64,000 bases of DNA from Verticillium longisporum (taxonomy: Eukaryota; Ascomycota; Sordariomycetes; Glomerellales; Plectosphaerellaceae), in the NCBI GenBank assembly GCA_019188255.1, contig JAETXT010000006.1, positions 5,146,001 through 5,210,000 of the forward strand, given 5' to 3'. A program made the translations under genes and the position numbers. The notes under the pieces are model-generated. The model saw only the letters and a program-made list of their open reading frames with translations. It did no database searches and was not told the DNA's origin. Numbering within the stretch: position 1 is the stretch's first letter; the number at the start of each line of letters is the position of its first letter. Below are positions 43,069 to 54,843 of the stretch, in pieces.

Positions 43069-46000
43069 ATGTGTGTACTGTTCAAGGTGGGCAGGTACCT
43101 CCCTGAGGTACCATGTAGGGGTGTGTGTCTGACGCCGGTGAGTGTCCTGCCGCATTACAGCAGGGAGGAGACACGGCAGACTGAGGAGACGTGGGAAAGG
43201 AGAGGGGTGTGGGCAGCGCACACCAAAGCTACGATTTCCAATCGTAGGGAATGAATGACTCCAGGAGCAGGCCTGAAGACAGGCGGAGCCAGAGTAGGAG
43301 TCACTGTACAGTACCTGGAGTACAAGTACAGGTCAGGTAAGTGCGGGATGCAAGACACCCAGAAAACAACAGAAAGTGGCAGAGAGGGGTGCCTGTAGAC
43401 GGCGGTGACTCTTTTGGGACAGCAGCGGAGGAAGACGCAGGCAGTTGCAGGTGCAGGTGAAGAATGGCGAAGAGAACACCGCCCAGGTCGCAGAAGCTGC
43501 GGTCGGATTGCGGTAGTTCTTTTTCTGTCTGCGCCTCTCTGTTTCTTTCACTCTGCTTCCCTCTGGATCTACTACTTGAATCTTGGCTGGCGAGTTGCCC
43601 GGTTCGGCCTCAAGCTGGCGGCATCGGCAAAGGCTGTGTCACGCCCAACATCAACGTTGTGGCCAATTAGAAAGTGAGGCTATCTGGTTATACTAGGTAT
43701 GTACGTAGGCGCGCGAGCAACGGGGGGAGAGTTCGGTCTGGGTGGCAGGGCCAGAGCCATAGCCAGTGGGCAGGCGGCCACGTTGGACTGATGATGGGTG
43801 TGAGCCTAGCAACCGTTCAAGAAGGGGGAAGGGGTCGGGGCGCGTGGGCGTGTGAGACCAATACCCGCCAACGTGTGCGCGCTGTGAGAAGAAAACGCAG
43901 GCAGGCACCTACAGTACCTGGGCGAGGAAGGGGTACCTCAAGGCAAGGCAAGGTACAGGTTAAGGTACCTACCTAGAGAGGGAGGCAGACAGCCAGGCGG
44001 AAAGACTTTCCACAAGCCCGGATGGGGTGGCAGGAGCGAGTGAGGCGTCGAGGTAATCTCCCGCGTGTGTCGTCGACGTGGTGTCTCTCGCTCGCTCTCT
44101 GTCAGTATTTCTCCGCTTCTCTTTGCTGGTCTTTGCCTGTCATTCATCTTGATGCTGTGATGCCGCTTTCGTCCCTTTTCGAAGGACGGACGAGATGAAA
44201 GACGGTCTCCCAACCGGGATCTACCTTTAGGACGGATTGCTCAGTGGTGCTAAGACCTACGGACCGCCCCGGTGCAAATCAATCAGCGTCCGAGTCTGAG
44301 CGCTCCGGACTGACGGACAGAAGCACGCAGGCCCAATTGTGGAGAACCTTGCCTTCTTTTCTGCCCTGGAATGGAGCCCCGGTTTGGCCTTGCCGGGAAA
44401 AGAAGAGTACGTTTCGTTTCTTCCCGCCCGCGACCGGGCTGGCGAAATGGACGCCCCCCCGTCACCAAGAAGCTTGACTTGGAGGGCGAGTAGCGGGGAG
44501 GGGGGGCAAAACCTTGGGTGCAGGTCCCACCTTCTAGGCTGGGCGTGTTGGTGTGCGGTGCGAGATGACCGATGGCAAAGCTGTCAGAGAACAATGGTTC
44601 AGTACCTGAGCTTGTTGTTGTTTTGGTTCAGGTGGTGCTGCTGCTGTCGCTGGTGCTGCGCCTCTGGCCTCGATAAGCCTCTGCTCCAGCACTCGAGCTG
44701 GCTCATGACAACAGCTTCGTACCACGAGAAGATTCGACCAACGGCACATCCGTCTGCTTGACTGCCAATCAATTCGTGCGTCGATGACGGAGTGTCAGTA
44801 GCTTGTTGGAGGTATGTGTCCTACCCTTTTCGTCCAGCACTCTCCTGACCTGACCCCGTCTCCCGCGTTTCGTTTCGTTCTTTTAATGCCCGACTGCGTA
44901 GATCTTGGCCTTTGGGTATCAATCCACGGCGCACGCGGACCGGGGTGGCTGACCTGACAGACCTGGCAAGGCGAGAAAAGATCGGGGAAGAAGAAAATTG
45001 TGGGTGCCCCGAAAAAGATTTCGCGCGCGTTTCCTTCAGTGACAAATGTCGCTCACCCGGAAAGCAGGTTGGCGATGATATCGTGCCTTTCTTTCCATGC
45101 GCATGAGAACGCCGAGCCAGAGACGAGAATCGCCAACCTCTAGGGGGGGGTTGGACTGGCCTGAATCTTCGCCCACCCTCTCAACTTTCTGGCATTCTCA
45201 CTGGCGTACGACGTGGTCGGTTCCAGGCAGCCCAGGCAGCCGGCTGCTCTCTGGCAGGCAGAACAGCCAAAGCCCACACACCTCTGGTCACGAGAGAACC
45301 TTCTGGGGGCCAATCGTCGAGGGGGCGCATCGGGCTGGAATGCAGTCTCCCTGCACCCCCGAGTCCCACCATCTCCTCTCATAGGGCAGCCCCGGGAGCT
45401 CCTGCGGGACGGCACTGGATGAGGAGACCGAGAAGGGAGTCATCGGTTCCGTCTCTTGCTGTCAAGCACTTTGCCAAGCTTCCCATCGCCCTGCCTTGAC
45501 CTCGGCCGGCCCTCCATCCCAGACGGCCCGTATGCACACAAGACGACGAGACCCACGTCTTGGACCTCAACAGCTGCCGATGACTCTTCGCTTTTTATTG
45601 ATCTTGGGTGGTTCCTTGGGGTAATTGCTGATGCTGATGCTGCTGCGCTGCAACTGTGTCTTTTTCGTGTCTCCAGGTAACACCCTCTCGTTTCAAGCCA
45701 TCCTCTGGCTGACCATGACCGTGTCCAAGAGATCGACACTGCGCATCCGCTAGACAAGCGGGCGTGAACATGTCAAGCAGCTGGAGGATCATGCCGGCTA
45801 CAGGCTTTGCCAAGACCTCTGCAATGATGGTGGGCCAGCTGCAGCGTCTCGAGTTTGGCCTCGGTCATGTAGCTTGTCCACATCGGTAAGCAATTTTCGG
45901 TCACAGACAAACCATCGTCACGCACACGCGGCCACCCTCATCCGAGTTGCAATGAAAGGACACCTCGGTGTTCCAAACGAGAAACGCGACATGCGAAGCA

Positions 46001-47679
46001 GTCATGACGCGTGCTAGGTGTCTAAGGCCCGGAATGATTTCTATTTCTTCAGAATCTTGTGTCGGCTATCGTGCAAGTCCTCCCATCGCCTGGTCAGGTA
46101 AGATGGCAATATTGTCTGGAAGTTCGACATCACCAGTAGCTGCCAGCTCCGAGCTCCAGCTGCTTGTTCATCGTGGTTAGCTAACCATCGAATGAATGTC
46201 CTTCGCGGCTTTCTGACACTGGCCTAATCGTAGCTGATTACGTCATGGCACATTCACTTGAGACCAGAGCCAAGGATCTCTCTCCAAACCCCAAGAGATG
46301 CTTCAGTGCAGCGCTCCAGGCAGACGGGCGCAGTGGAGTGCAAAAGAAAGTGCCAAGATGCATACAAAGCATTGACGCACTTGCAGGGATGGAGGGGGTG
46401 TGCAAAAAGTCGAACCCCATTTTGTGCGGGTAGCCGCCGCTGGTGCTGCGCACCACGACCAAAGGTGGCCACCAGCACATTTTGTCTGCGAGAAATCCCG
46501 TGGTAGGCCAGCCGTAGCCGTGAGACAGCGACATCTGAACCCTCACGGATGGAGGAACCTGTTCGCAGGCGCGCCAACCATGACGTTCGGCCGGGATCGG
46601 ACCTCAGGATCAAGACAAGGGCCAATGTGTTGAGGGACCGACTGGCGGACAGCCCTTATGCCAGTGATCAGATCGTCAAGATGCTGATGCACACCATTCT
46701 TGCATTCCCTCTCGGTTCGTCGGACGCCTGGCGTCTTCGATGATCCATTAGCGCACACTCGACCCGTTCTGCGCTTTCGAAAAATCAGCTTGTCGGATTA
46801 ACAAGCAAGCCAAGTGTCTAAGGTGTCAGTCCTACGAGTGAGGAGAAGTTCGGCTGGCTTTCCATAGGCTGAGATGCGTTCTCTCTGGACACCACTCGAT
46901 GGGGGTGCACACCGCCTTTTTGCACCAGCCTTTGGGGAGTCCAGACCCTCTCATCAACGCCACCTGCTTGTGGAGGCTCACCCAGCTGTACGTATACAGC
47001 ATCAAGATTTAGCATGTCCATCCACCGAAGGCTGGTCTGTGGGCTGGAGCTCTCGCATGCCTGGAAGGCGCCACGTTGTTCTGCGAACAGAGTGAGCAGC
47101 AGTGGCCATTTAGTTTCAAGCTCCGCGAACTGATTTCTTTGCCACTCCAGGGATGGACCCTGGTTCAAGCTTATGGGCTAAGATGGCGAGATTCGTGTAT
47201 TGTGAGTGACCCTTAACCATAGGCCTGATGGATGCTTTCCCCTCGTGACAGGTCGCAAGCATCTGTTCTTACAAAGCTGGCTATCGCGGCACGAAGTGAC
47301 GGTGCGGGGAACTCTTCAAGCTTGCTCAAGGGCGCCACTTGGCACCGCATGAAGGACGAGGGCCGAATTCTCCCTGCGTACAAAGGTCACGTCGTGGCAT
47401 CTCGAAGGGACTCGGTGTGCTTGGGCTCGTCATGACCTTGGATTCAACAGCCAGCGCTGCGTGGGGAGTGCGAGACGACGTCAGCAGTGAAACCCAGGTC
47501 CTCTCGATGTTAGAGACATGAGGTGCCTCATCGAGGTTACTCGAGATTTGCGGCACGTCACACGCGGAGTCTGTTTCGCACGGTGCTCGGGCATCGGAGC
47601 AAAGCGTCAGGTCAACGATGTGCCATTCTGGATAACAAATCGACACTGCATCCTCCGCCACCTGCCCGTTCATTCTGGC
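42240..47679. other. 5.4-kb gene-poor region
   Basis: No ORF has recognisable motifs. The region holds a (TG)n microsatellite, many AGGTA/TACCT motifs near 43090, 43311 and 43905-43980, and short G runs. The left end includes the promoter of the disordered-protein gene. A 63-nt tRNA-like stretch near 44231 lacks a proper cloverleaf. Nothing else is seen. Confidence 0.45.
43032..43066 (+). repeat. (TG)n microsatellite, about 17 units
   Basis: An uninterrupted TG dinucleotide run of about 35 bases. It lies upstream of the minus-strand disordered-protein gene, in the gene-poor region. Confidence 0.95.
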
Positions 47680-48576
47680 TCATGAGCTGGCACTGCTACC
47701 CTTCGCAGCTCGCACCTCCAAATCGGCAACGACAGGCCGATGATCTGACAGGAACACACCGTCATCAAACCGATTGGTCAGAACGCCAAAGGTGGTTACC
47801 TTGACATCGGACGGCACCTTGACAAAGATGAAGTCGATCCTCACAGCCTGCTGGTCCGGCTCATCGAATGAAGTGTAAGTCAGCTCGTTTCCGTACCTCT
47901 TTTCCGCGGGCACCAGAGCATGAGCGTCGGCCATGCCGGACCCTTTCGCGACCATGCTCTTGTAGGCGTTGTCGCTGGGGTTGCTGTTGAAGTCGCCGCC
48001 GAGGATGACAGCCGCGGGCGGGCTTGAGGCTCGCTCCTCGGCCCACTGGGCTGCGATGCGCAGGATGAGCTTGGCGCTCTGCTCGCGCGCCACTACGCCA
48101 AGGTGGTCAAAGTGCGTGCTCATGACAACAGCCCTCTGGCCGGTTCGCTTGTGCACAAACTCGCCCACCGTCACGATGCGCGGCAGCGCCGCGTCCCATC
48201 CCTTTGACGGTCGGTCGGGCGTCTCGCTGAGCCAGTAGTTTTTGAACACTTCGCATTTCCACGTGTCGACGCGGTAGAACACGGGCGAGAGCTCGCCGAG
48301 CCGGTCGCCATCGTCGCGGCCGATGCCGACGTACCCCCAGCCCTCGCCGAGGCCGGCCTGGATGTCCAGGAGCTGCGGGTAGAGAACCTCCTGGAGGCAG
48401 AGGAACGGCGAGTCGTGGCCGCGCGTGATGAAGTCAAGCTGCGTGCAGATCTTCGGGCAGCGGACCTGCCAGGACTTTTCGTTGGGCATGGGCCGCGGTG
48501 CAGCATAGCGGACGTTGAAGGTGACGACCCGGACGGGGAGGGCCTCGCCCGATGAGCCTGTCTTCTTGGCGACCAT
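47680..48576 (-). CDS. Endonuclease/exonuclease/phosphatase-fold protein
   Basis: A single exon of 298 aa from ATG 48576. The full fold is present: VVTFNVRYA (Asn21), FLCLQEVLY (Glu63), MSTHFDHLG (His155), ILGGDFNSNP (Asp195, Asn197), IDFIFV, and FLSDHRPVVADLE (Asp278, His279). These are the metal and catalytic residues of Mg-dependent phosphoesterases related to DNase I and AP endonucleases. Single-domain fungal members of this size act on varied phosphodiesters or phosphomonoesters, and the substrate cannot be read here. There is no signal peptide or membrane segment. It ends in a small Ser-rich tail (AAKGSSASS). Confidence 0.85.
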   Translation of the reverse strand: MVAKKTGSSGEALPVRVVTFNVRYAAPRPMPNEKSWQVRCPKICTQLDFITRGHDSPFLCLQEVLYPQLLDIQAGLGEGWGYVGIGRDDGDRLGELSPVFYRVDTWKCEVFKNYWLSETPDRPSKGWDAALPRIVTVGEFVHKRTGQRAVVMSTHFDHLGVVAREQSAKLILRIAAQWAEERASSPPAAVILGGDFNSNPSDNAYKSMVAKGSGMADAHALVPAEKRYGNELTYTSFDEPDQQAVRIDFIFVKVPSDVKVTTFGVLTNRFDDGVFLSDHRPVVADLEVRAAKGSSASS

Positions 48577-50900
48577 TGTGGAGAAGGCTTTGTCGGCGTG
48601 GCAGGTGATGTTTCCGTGATACTTTGTGGAGGGACGATGAGGTCAGTTGTGACGTTGGCGGCCGCGTCACGATCTGTACTCCGATGAAGCCGGATTGCTT
48701 ATGGTTGGAGGCAATGGAGATGAGGTCGACGAACGAAAACCCGACAAGTTCAATGCTTTTCTCGAGTTTGAGTCGTTCAAGAGAGATGATTCTATGCTGC
48801 GAACGGATGTCCAAGAATGAAGAGATGATGAGGCAGATGGTCGACGTGCTTGAGACGAAAGCGGCCAGCTGGACCGGATCATGATGCGACGTCCAATGGG
48901 ACAATCACGTGGTGTTGACGCGGGGAAGCATATCTGGGGACAGGGGATGGTTGGGTATTATGTAATCGTTCAGGGTTGGGGTTACGACCAGGGATCGGTT
49001 CGACCATGTTTAGGGGGCATACCAACAAAAGTGGTTCAGAGATCTGTTGCACTGAACTTAGCTGGGGTAAAAGCCTTGAGATTCAGAATCAGTTATAGGA
49101 CTGTGTGTCTTTGTTCCAAATTGAACGCGACCGGCCTCCTCGCCATGGGGTCCTAATGCTCATGAGAACCTCGTGAGATAACCTGAAACTTCAGTAATAC
49201 AAGTGTGTGGCCCAGATACTCTTCAAAATCATGGGAACTATGCAATTGCAGCTCAGACGCTGCATTTTCGTGGTCTATAACTCCATTTCTCCATTGTAAA
49301 GCTTATTTCGTTGCACGGAGTACAGGTCAGCTTTTTGGTTTCTCGAATCCTTTCTGTGGCCAGCGTAAGTGAAGTCAATATGGCACAGGTGTTTAACACA
49401 GTGCTTGAGCAGAATAACTTTTGTAGACAAATGGAACTTGAAGCATCTTTGAGAAGTTGCCTGTGGAAGTACCTATATCATAATGGCGGCTGAGTATTCT
49501 GAGACCAGCGGCGTAATTAAAGGTTATTTTCTTCAAGGCAGTGTATCAATGTTTGTGGCAGCATAGACAGGTTAGTCTGTTGATCTGGAGCTGAGCTGGC
49601 TTGTCTGGGCTGGTGGCTACTACGGTGTGGCCACAGGGCAAAAAGACGGCTTCTATAACATAAGACGAAGTCAGATCGTGGCAGCATGGCTCCCTCTTCC
49701 ACTTGAACTTCTTCTGCTGCAGTCGAAATATATTTCGCGTCTATAATCTGACTCTGCTGCTGATTCTATACTTCTTATCCTTTGTTCGCCGTCCAACTCA
49801 GAGCACCAAGTCGGTTCGAACGCCCTGCCACCCTCTTTGAACGGGGTTCGTAAAAGTATTTCTCGTACGTGGTTTGCGAAGACCGTAACTGCTGAATCGC
49901 AAAAGAGACAGCTGTAATTAGACCTGATGTCAAGATCTAGTTCTTCGGTCACGAACGGTGTCAGGACCCTGCGGAGCCACCCAGGGCCTGCCAAGCCAGG
50001 GGGCTGGCCAGGGGCTAAGGGTCACGAGAGAATGTATATATAGGCTGCGGAGGGCCCCCCAAAGCTGCGGAGGGCCAGAATTCAGATGTATTCCTATCCC
50101 ATACCTATATTCTAACTGCCTGTGGAAGACCCCTTCACTCTGTTCTAAACAACGCTCTGACAAACGGTATAGCTATCTTAGGCAGGAGATCAAGCTTTTC
50201 GCATTATACCCTTTCTACAGGAGCACATGCATGGTCAATGGAGCATTGTGAACAAGTGCTTGTCTAGCAATGATAGCCAACATACGTACATGGTGAGGCT
50301 TCAAGGCTATGTACTGCATCATAGAGGGTCCCGCCAGAGTGTAGATTTGTGAGAGAGCCCGAGGCGGATCCAATGGCGGTCACCCTACGATGGCCCTTGT
50401 AGCCCCGGCCACTGCAGATTCAGAAGCATTGAATTGTATTACCTTTGAATTGAACCAAACGTGCTTTTGAAGAACATTTTACCAATTCACTGTAGTCCAG
50501 GCATCTAAACAAACATTTCATCCTGTTGTCGCTTGAACCTTTACGTGTCCAGTAGCTCTAGCGAGTTCCTTTCCAGGTAAAGTAGTACTTTGGATCCGAT
50601 GTCATCATCAAAATATGTTGAAATAGTGCAAACACCGAACGTGCTCTCGAAGAAGACTTTGCCGGGAATAATATACAGCTAAACCCCCCAGACCTAGCAG
50701 AGATCCCTTCGGAAGCCAAAACAATCGACAAAGCAGCAGAACACAGGGTTGAGCACCATTGTAATTTCTGGGCTATTATAAGCTTCACAGCAGAGGGCTT
50801 CATAGTTGAGTTCCATGCTGGTGAGCATGTGGTCATTGTATGGTTCCTTTTGATGCATGCTGTAACAGTCTTGCCAAAATGCTCGTGGACTTGTACACCT
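48577..50900. other. Intergenic with solo LTR
   Basis: 2.3 kb between the phosphoesterase and SDR genes. Apart from the solo LTR at 49959-50162 nothing is recognised. Composition is AT-richer than neighbouring coding DNA. Confidence 0.5.
49959..50162 (+). mobile_element. Solo LTR with 5-bp target-site duplication
   Basis: The 204-bp element starts TGTCAGGACC and ends GCTCTGACA, so its tips form the short inverted repeat TGTCAG/CTGACA normal for LTRs. The 5 bases before it (AACGG, 49954-49958) are repeated exactly after it (50163-50167). Inside are a TATATATA promoter-like box (about 50034-50041) and the pattern shared with the copies at 16.9-17.4 kb. No coding part is left, as expected after LTR-LTR recombination. 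Strand is given by the TATA box orientation. Confidence 0.85.
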
Positions 50901-51923
50901 TCACTCCTTGTAGATTCGCACTTTGAAATCGTCTCTCCACTTGTCCTCAATGATCACCAGCTGGTTCTCCTGCACTTTCTTCAGATACGCATCTTCTGGC
51001 GTGTCCAGAAAGTCGTCTCTGTTGATGTCCATGAAGCCCTCCTTGGCCATTGACCGAGGCGTAATCATCAACGAGCGCCCTATACATGCCGTGTCAGCGA
51101 CCAGGACTTTTCCCCAGGGTATCGCAAAGAATGACGTACCGTTGATTGACTTGTAGCAAGCAACACGCATCATGCAGCCTCCAACGTCTTCTTGTTCGCC
51201 AAACTCAACGCCCCTGTCCATGAGCCACTTCTCATATTCCGCCGTTCTGATTGCGCTCTTGATCCAGCAAGGCGCTACATACACAATGCGAATACCCTGC
51301 TCCCAACTGTTCCGTCTCGCGGTGCGCATGAAGCCGTGCAGGCCATACTTTGTCGACGTGTACTCCCAGTTGCCCGGTGAGTCAATCCAGCCCACCATGC
51401 TTCCGGTGATGATAAAGCATCGATCCCGCTCCTCGCTGTCAGGCTGCTGTCGGAAGTAATGCACGGCCAGCTTCCAAGTATACAAGCTGCCGCGAAGATT
51501 TACATCGACAATGTTGAGATCTGGCTTGGTAGGCTCCGAATTCGGATCGTCGAGGTTCCACAGACTGTCACCGGAACTCCTGCTGATGCCTGCATTCGCA
51601 ATGACAATGTCGACACTTTTTGAGGGACTGCGGTCTTTGGCCGTCTGGAACATGGCCTTCTGCTGCTCCCAGTCTCGAATGTCGCACTTGACGAAGACGC
51701 AGCATTTGCCCTTGGCGTTGAGCTCCTTCTCGAGCTCAGTCCCACGATCGTTGACGTCGCCGATTGTGACGAAGGCACCTGCGGCGACGAACTGGCGTAC
51801 GCATTCTTCTCCCATGCCATTTGCGCCGCCGGTTACGATGACGGACTTGCCGATGACCTTGCTGCGGTCCGGGACCACGGTGTGGTCAATCGGGCCGGTG
51901 TACTTGTAGGGCGGAAGAGGCAT
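50901..51923 (-). CDS. Short-chain dehydrogenase/reductase
   Basis: Exons 51923-51140 and 51079-50901 encode 320 aa. The intron (51139-51080) starts GTACGT, ends TATAG and is exactly 60 nt with no stop, so an unspliced reading stays open. Splicing joins KSING-RSLMITPRS, matching the usual family sequence better than the unspliced form. Motifs: TGGANGMG (residues 31-38) for NAD(P), VIANAG (about 108-112), Ser175 in ITGS, and YTSTK (Tyr188, Lys192). It resembles 15-hydroxyprostaglandin-dehydrogenase-type SDRs. DVN near residue 57 follows the second strand; an acid there favours NAD over NADP. It should interconvert an alcohol and a ketone. It is divergent from the BVMO, with a 719-bp gap. Confidence 0.88.
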   Translation of the reverse strand: MPLPPYKYTGPIDHTVVPDRSKVIGKSVIVTGGANGMGEECVRQFVAAGAFVTIGDVNDRGTELEKELNAKGKCCVFVKCDIRDWEQQKAMFQTAKDRSPSKSVDIVIANAGISRSSGDSLWNLDDPNSEPTKPDLNIVDVNLRGSLYTWKLAVHYFRQQPDSEERDRCFIITGSMVGWIDSPGNWEYTSTKYGLHGFMRTARRNSWEQGIRIVYVAPCWIKSAIRTAEYEKWLMDRGVEFGEQEDVGGCMMRVACYKSINGTSFFAIPWGKVLVADTACIGRSLMITPRSMAKEGFMDINRDDFLDTPEDAYLKKVQENQLVIIEDKWRDDFKVRIYKE

Positions 51924-52642
51924 TGTGGGTGGTCTGTTGACGGGTGTAGGGGTCAAACGGCGGTTGAGGTGCGGAATGACCAATTCGGAGTCTTCTCGTG
52001 TATGGCGGTGTTTTCATTCATACATGTACCCTCATGAGCATCCTCGGGACAAGAAGCGTTGCGGCGCCGACACGGCCGACACGGAACCCCGCGCCGGCTC
52101 TTCGGCTGTCCTGGGGTTGGAGCGTGGGGAAGCGGGGGCGGGGCTTTCCACTCGGCATCGTCGTCCTCGAGACACAGCATCAAGCCGTTTTGGGATAACC
52201 GTGCCATGCCGAAGTCACCTGAGCTGGGCCACCGGCATTGCTTGCCATCTCCTGACTGAGGGGAAAAGTTATGCCGAACAGAGGTCGAGATGGCCACACT
52301 CTCTCGGCAATGCTCCCCTCAGTGGCAATGCGGCTGTCGTTGACCTCCAGTTAGCGTGTGGGCAAGCTGATTGAACCATGTTGAATCGGCGCAAAGGGCA
52401 CCTGTCTGTCTCTGGTTGCCGAGGGCAGCATGGCGCGATGCGGGCTCCAGCGCCTACCCCAAGGCGAATAGTGGAAAGATGATGGAGCTCACTTCTGCAT
52501 TCCCTCCAACTGGTTTCTGTTAAGAGGAGCATTGGTTGTCTCTCTTCCTTCTTGAATTGAAATTCAAAGTCACGACGCTCACTACAGCAATTCAATCCAC
52601 CTTTTCCCCCCATCTGAGCCAGCTCCCTCCACCTCAGCCATC
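51924..52642. promoter_or_regulatory. Shared divergent promoter, SDR / BVMO1
   Basis: 719 bp between the two ATGs with no gene inside. Around 52060-52090 it holds a GC-rich stretch with CGG/CCG triplets, including CGGCGCCG and two direct CGG repeats. These could serve a Zn2Cys6 regulator, but no single motif is clearly repeated in all cluster promoters. Confidence 0.45.
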
Positions 52643-54670
52643 ATGACAGCCCCCGTTGAAGTCCCAGTGGCTCCGCCAGTTAACCCAAGTTCGTTCAACC
52701 TCATCAGTACCCCGACAGACGCAGAGATTCCCCGCATGCCAGCAGCAGAGTTGCCAGAAGTCTTGACAAATGGCTTCCAACGGCCTGTCACCAACGGCCG
52801 CAGCACCGCGAACGGGGTCGTCGAGGATCCCTTCAAGCTCAGCTCCGAGTACGCCTACACACCAAGAAAGATCAAGGTCATCACCATTGGCGCGGGTTTC
52901 TCCGGCCTTCTCATGGCCCACAAGTTCCAGCACAGGTTCCCCGAGATGAGGGACATTGTCGAGCACAAGATCTTCGAGGCTCGGTCTGAAGTCGGCGGCA
53001 CGTGGTTCGTGAATGACTATCCTGGCGTGCAGTGCGACGTGCCCGCACACATCTACGTCAGTGGCCTTCTGAACCAAGGTCTGGAGCTTGGCGGCGTGTG
53101 TGTGTACTGACATGAGACAGGCGTTTCCTTTTGACCCCAACCCAGATTGGTCGCGCTTCTACGCCAGCGGCCCGGACATCCTAGCGTACATCAAGGCGAC
53201 GGTGAAGAAGTGGAATCTCGACCGCGATCTTCACCTCAACACCAAGGTTGTCGACGCCATCTGGCAAGAAGACCTCGGCCAGTGGCAGGTGACCGTGGAG
53301 CACGAGGGCGTGCGACGCGTCGAGCACTGCCACGTTCTCATCTCGGCGCAGGGCGTCCTCGTGCACGAGTCGTGGCCCGAGGTCCCCGGCCTGCGGGACT
53401 TCAAGGGCCACCTCACGCACTCGGCGGCGTGGGAGCACAACTACGACTACGCCGGCAAGAGGATCGCCGTCATCGGCAACGGCTCCTCGGGCATCCAGAT
53501 CGTGCCGCAGATGGCCAAGCTGCCCGGCACGGACGTCAAGAACTTCATCCGCGGGCCGGCGTGGGTGTACTACCGCGCGCCGCCGTCCAAGCACCTCGGC
53601 CGCGACGACCCGGACCCCAACCCGCGCTACACGGACGACGAGCGCAAGCGCTTCCGCGACCCGGACTTCCACCTGCAGCACCGCAAGGGCATCATCTCGC
53701 GCACCAACAAGTCGTTCTACATCTTCATCAAGGGCGAGAACAACCGGCAGGGCATGAAGATGGCGGCCGAGCAGATGGCCGACAAGCTCGGCCACGACCC
53801 GGAGCTCTGCGCCACCCTGATCCCCACGTGGGAGCTCGGCTGCCGCCGCATCACGCCCGGCCCGGGCTACCTCGAGTCCTTCCTGCGGCCCAACTGCAGC
53901 GTCACCAACAGCGGCATCACGCGCGTGGCCGAGAACGGCGTGCACACGGCCGACGGAAAGTTCTACGAGTGCGACGTCAGTACGTAGCCGTCCAGCCGCC
54001 TTTCTCTCTTTCTTTCCTTCTCTCTTTCTTTCCTTCTTTCTTGTTCTGTACCAAAATCCCATGCTAACTCTGCCCAGTCGTCTGCGCCACGGGCTTCGAC
54101 GTCTCCCACCGTCCCCGCTACCCCGTCATCGGCAAGTCCAAGATCGACCTCGCGACGCGCTGGGCCGAGGAGCCCGACTCGTACCTCTCGGTCGCGGTGC
54201 CCGACTTCCCCAACTACTTCATGATGATGGGCCCCAACTGCCTCGGCGGCCACGGGTCGCTGGTCGAGTCGCTCAACTGGACGGGCGACTACTTTGTCAA
54301 GTGGATCAGGAAGATGGCGACCGAGGACATCCGGTACGTGACGCCCAAGCAGGCCGTCGCCGACGCCTTTATGCGCTACGGCGACGAGGTGCACAAGATG
54401 CTCGTCTGGACCGGCGCCTGCAAGAGCTGGTACAAGCGCAACCGCGTCGACGGCCGCGTCACGGCCCTGTTTGGCGGCAGCGCCCACCTGTTTAACAGGA
54501 TGCTGGGCGACATTCGCGGCGAGGACTTTGACGTCACGTACAACACGGCCAACCCGTTCCGCTTCATGGGCAACGGCTTCACCGAGTGGGAGATGGACCC
54601 CAAGAGCGACCTGTCGTGGTATGTGGAGAAGGCCGAGGTGCCGTATGAGGAGGGCGGCAAGTCACAATGA
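52643..54670 (+). CDS. Baeyer-Villiger-type flavin monooxygenase (BVMO1)
   Basis: Three exons, 52643-53056, 53121-53979 and 54078-54670, encode 621 aa. Introns are 64 and 98 nt; the second contains a long C/T tract. Motifs: FAD-binding GAGFSG (83-88), the type I BVMO fingerprint FKGHLTHSAAW (Phe232, Gly234, His238, Trp242), and NADPH-binding GNGSSG (257-262). VVCATGFDVSHRP-like sequence is at the third exon start, and PNYFMMMGPN near the end. The enzyme inserts one oxygen next to a ketone carbonyl with NADPH and O2, giving an ester or lactone. The N-terminal 75 residues before the first Rossmann fold are Pro/Ser-rich and have no counterpart in BVMO2. It is the plus-strand partner of the SDR. 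Confidence 0.92.
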
Positions 54671-54843
54671 GGGCTTGTGGGGAGGGAAAAGGTTGTGTTG
54701 AGTAGATGGGAAGATGGAACATGGATACCGTGTTGATTAAGTTTTTGCATCAGGTTTCTTTTTCCCTTGACATACTATGAGTGAATCACCGAGCATTTTG
54801 CATCACGCGACAGACCATGAGTGATCGCATAGCACACATGTCC

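Noticed and set aside
44231..44293. tRNA-like stretch with box A- and box B-like blocks and GGACG/CGTCC ends
   Set aside because: Only 63 nt, box B is weak and no cloverleaf can be drawn.
53181..54062. Long minus-strand ORF opposite BVMO1
   Set aside because: It is a shadow of the GC-rich third codon positions; the plus strand has all BVMO motifs and proper splice sites.
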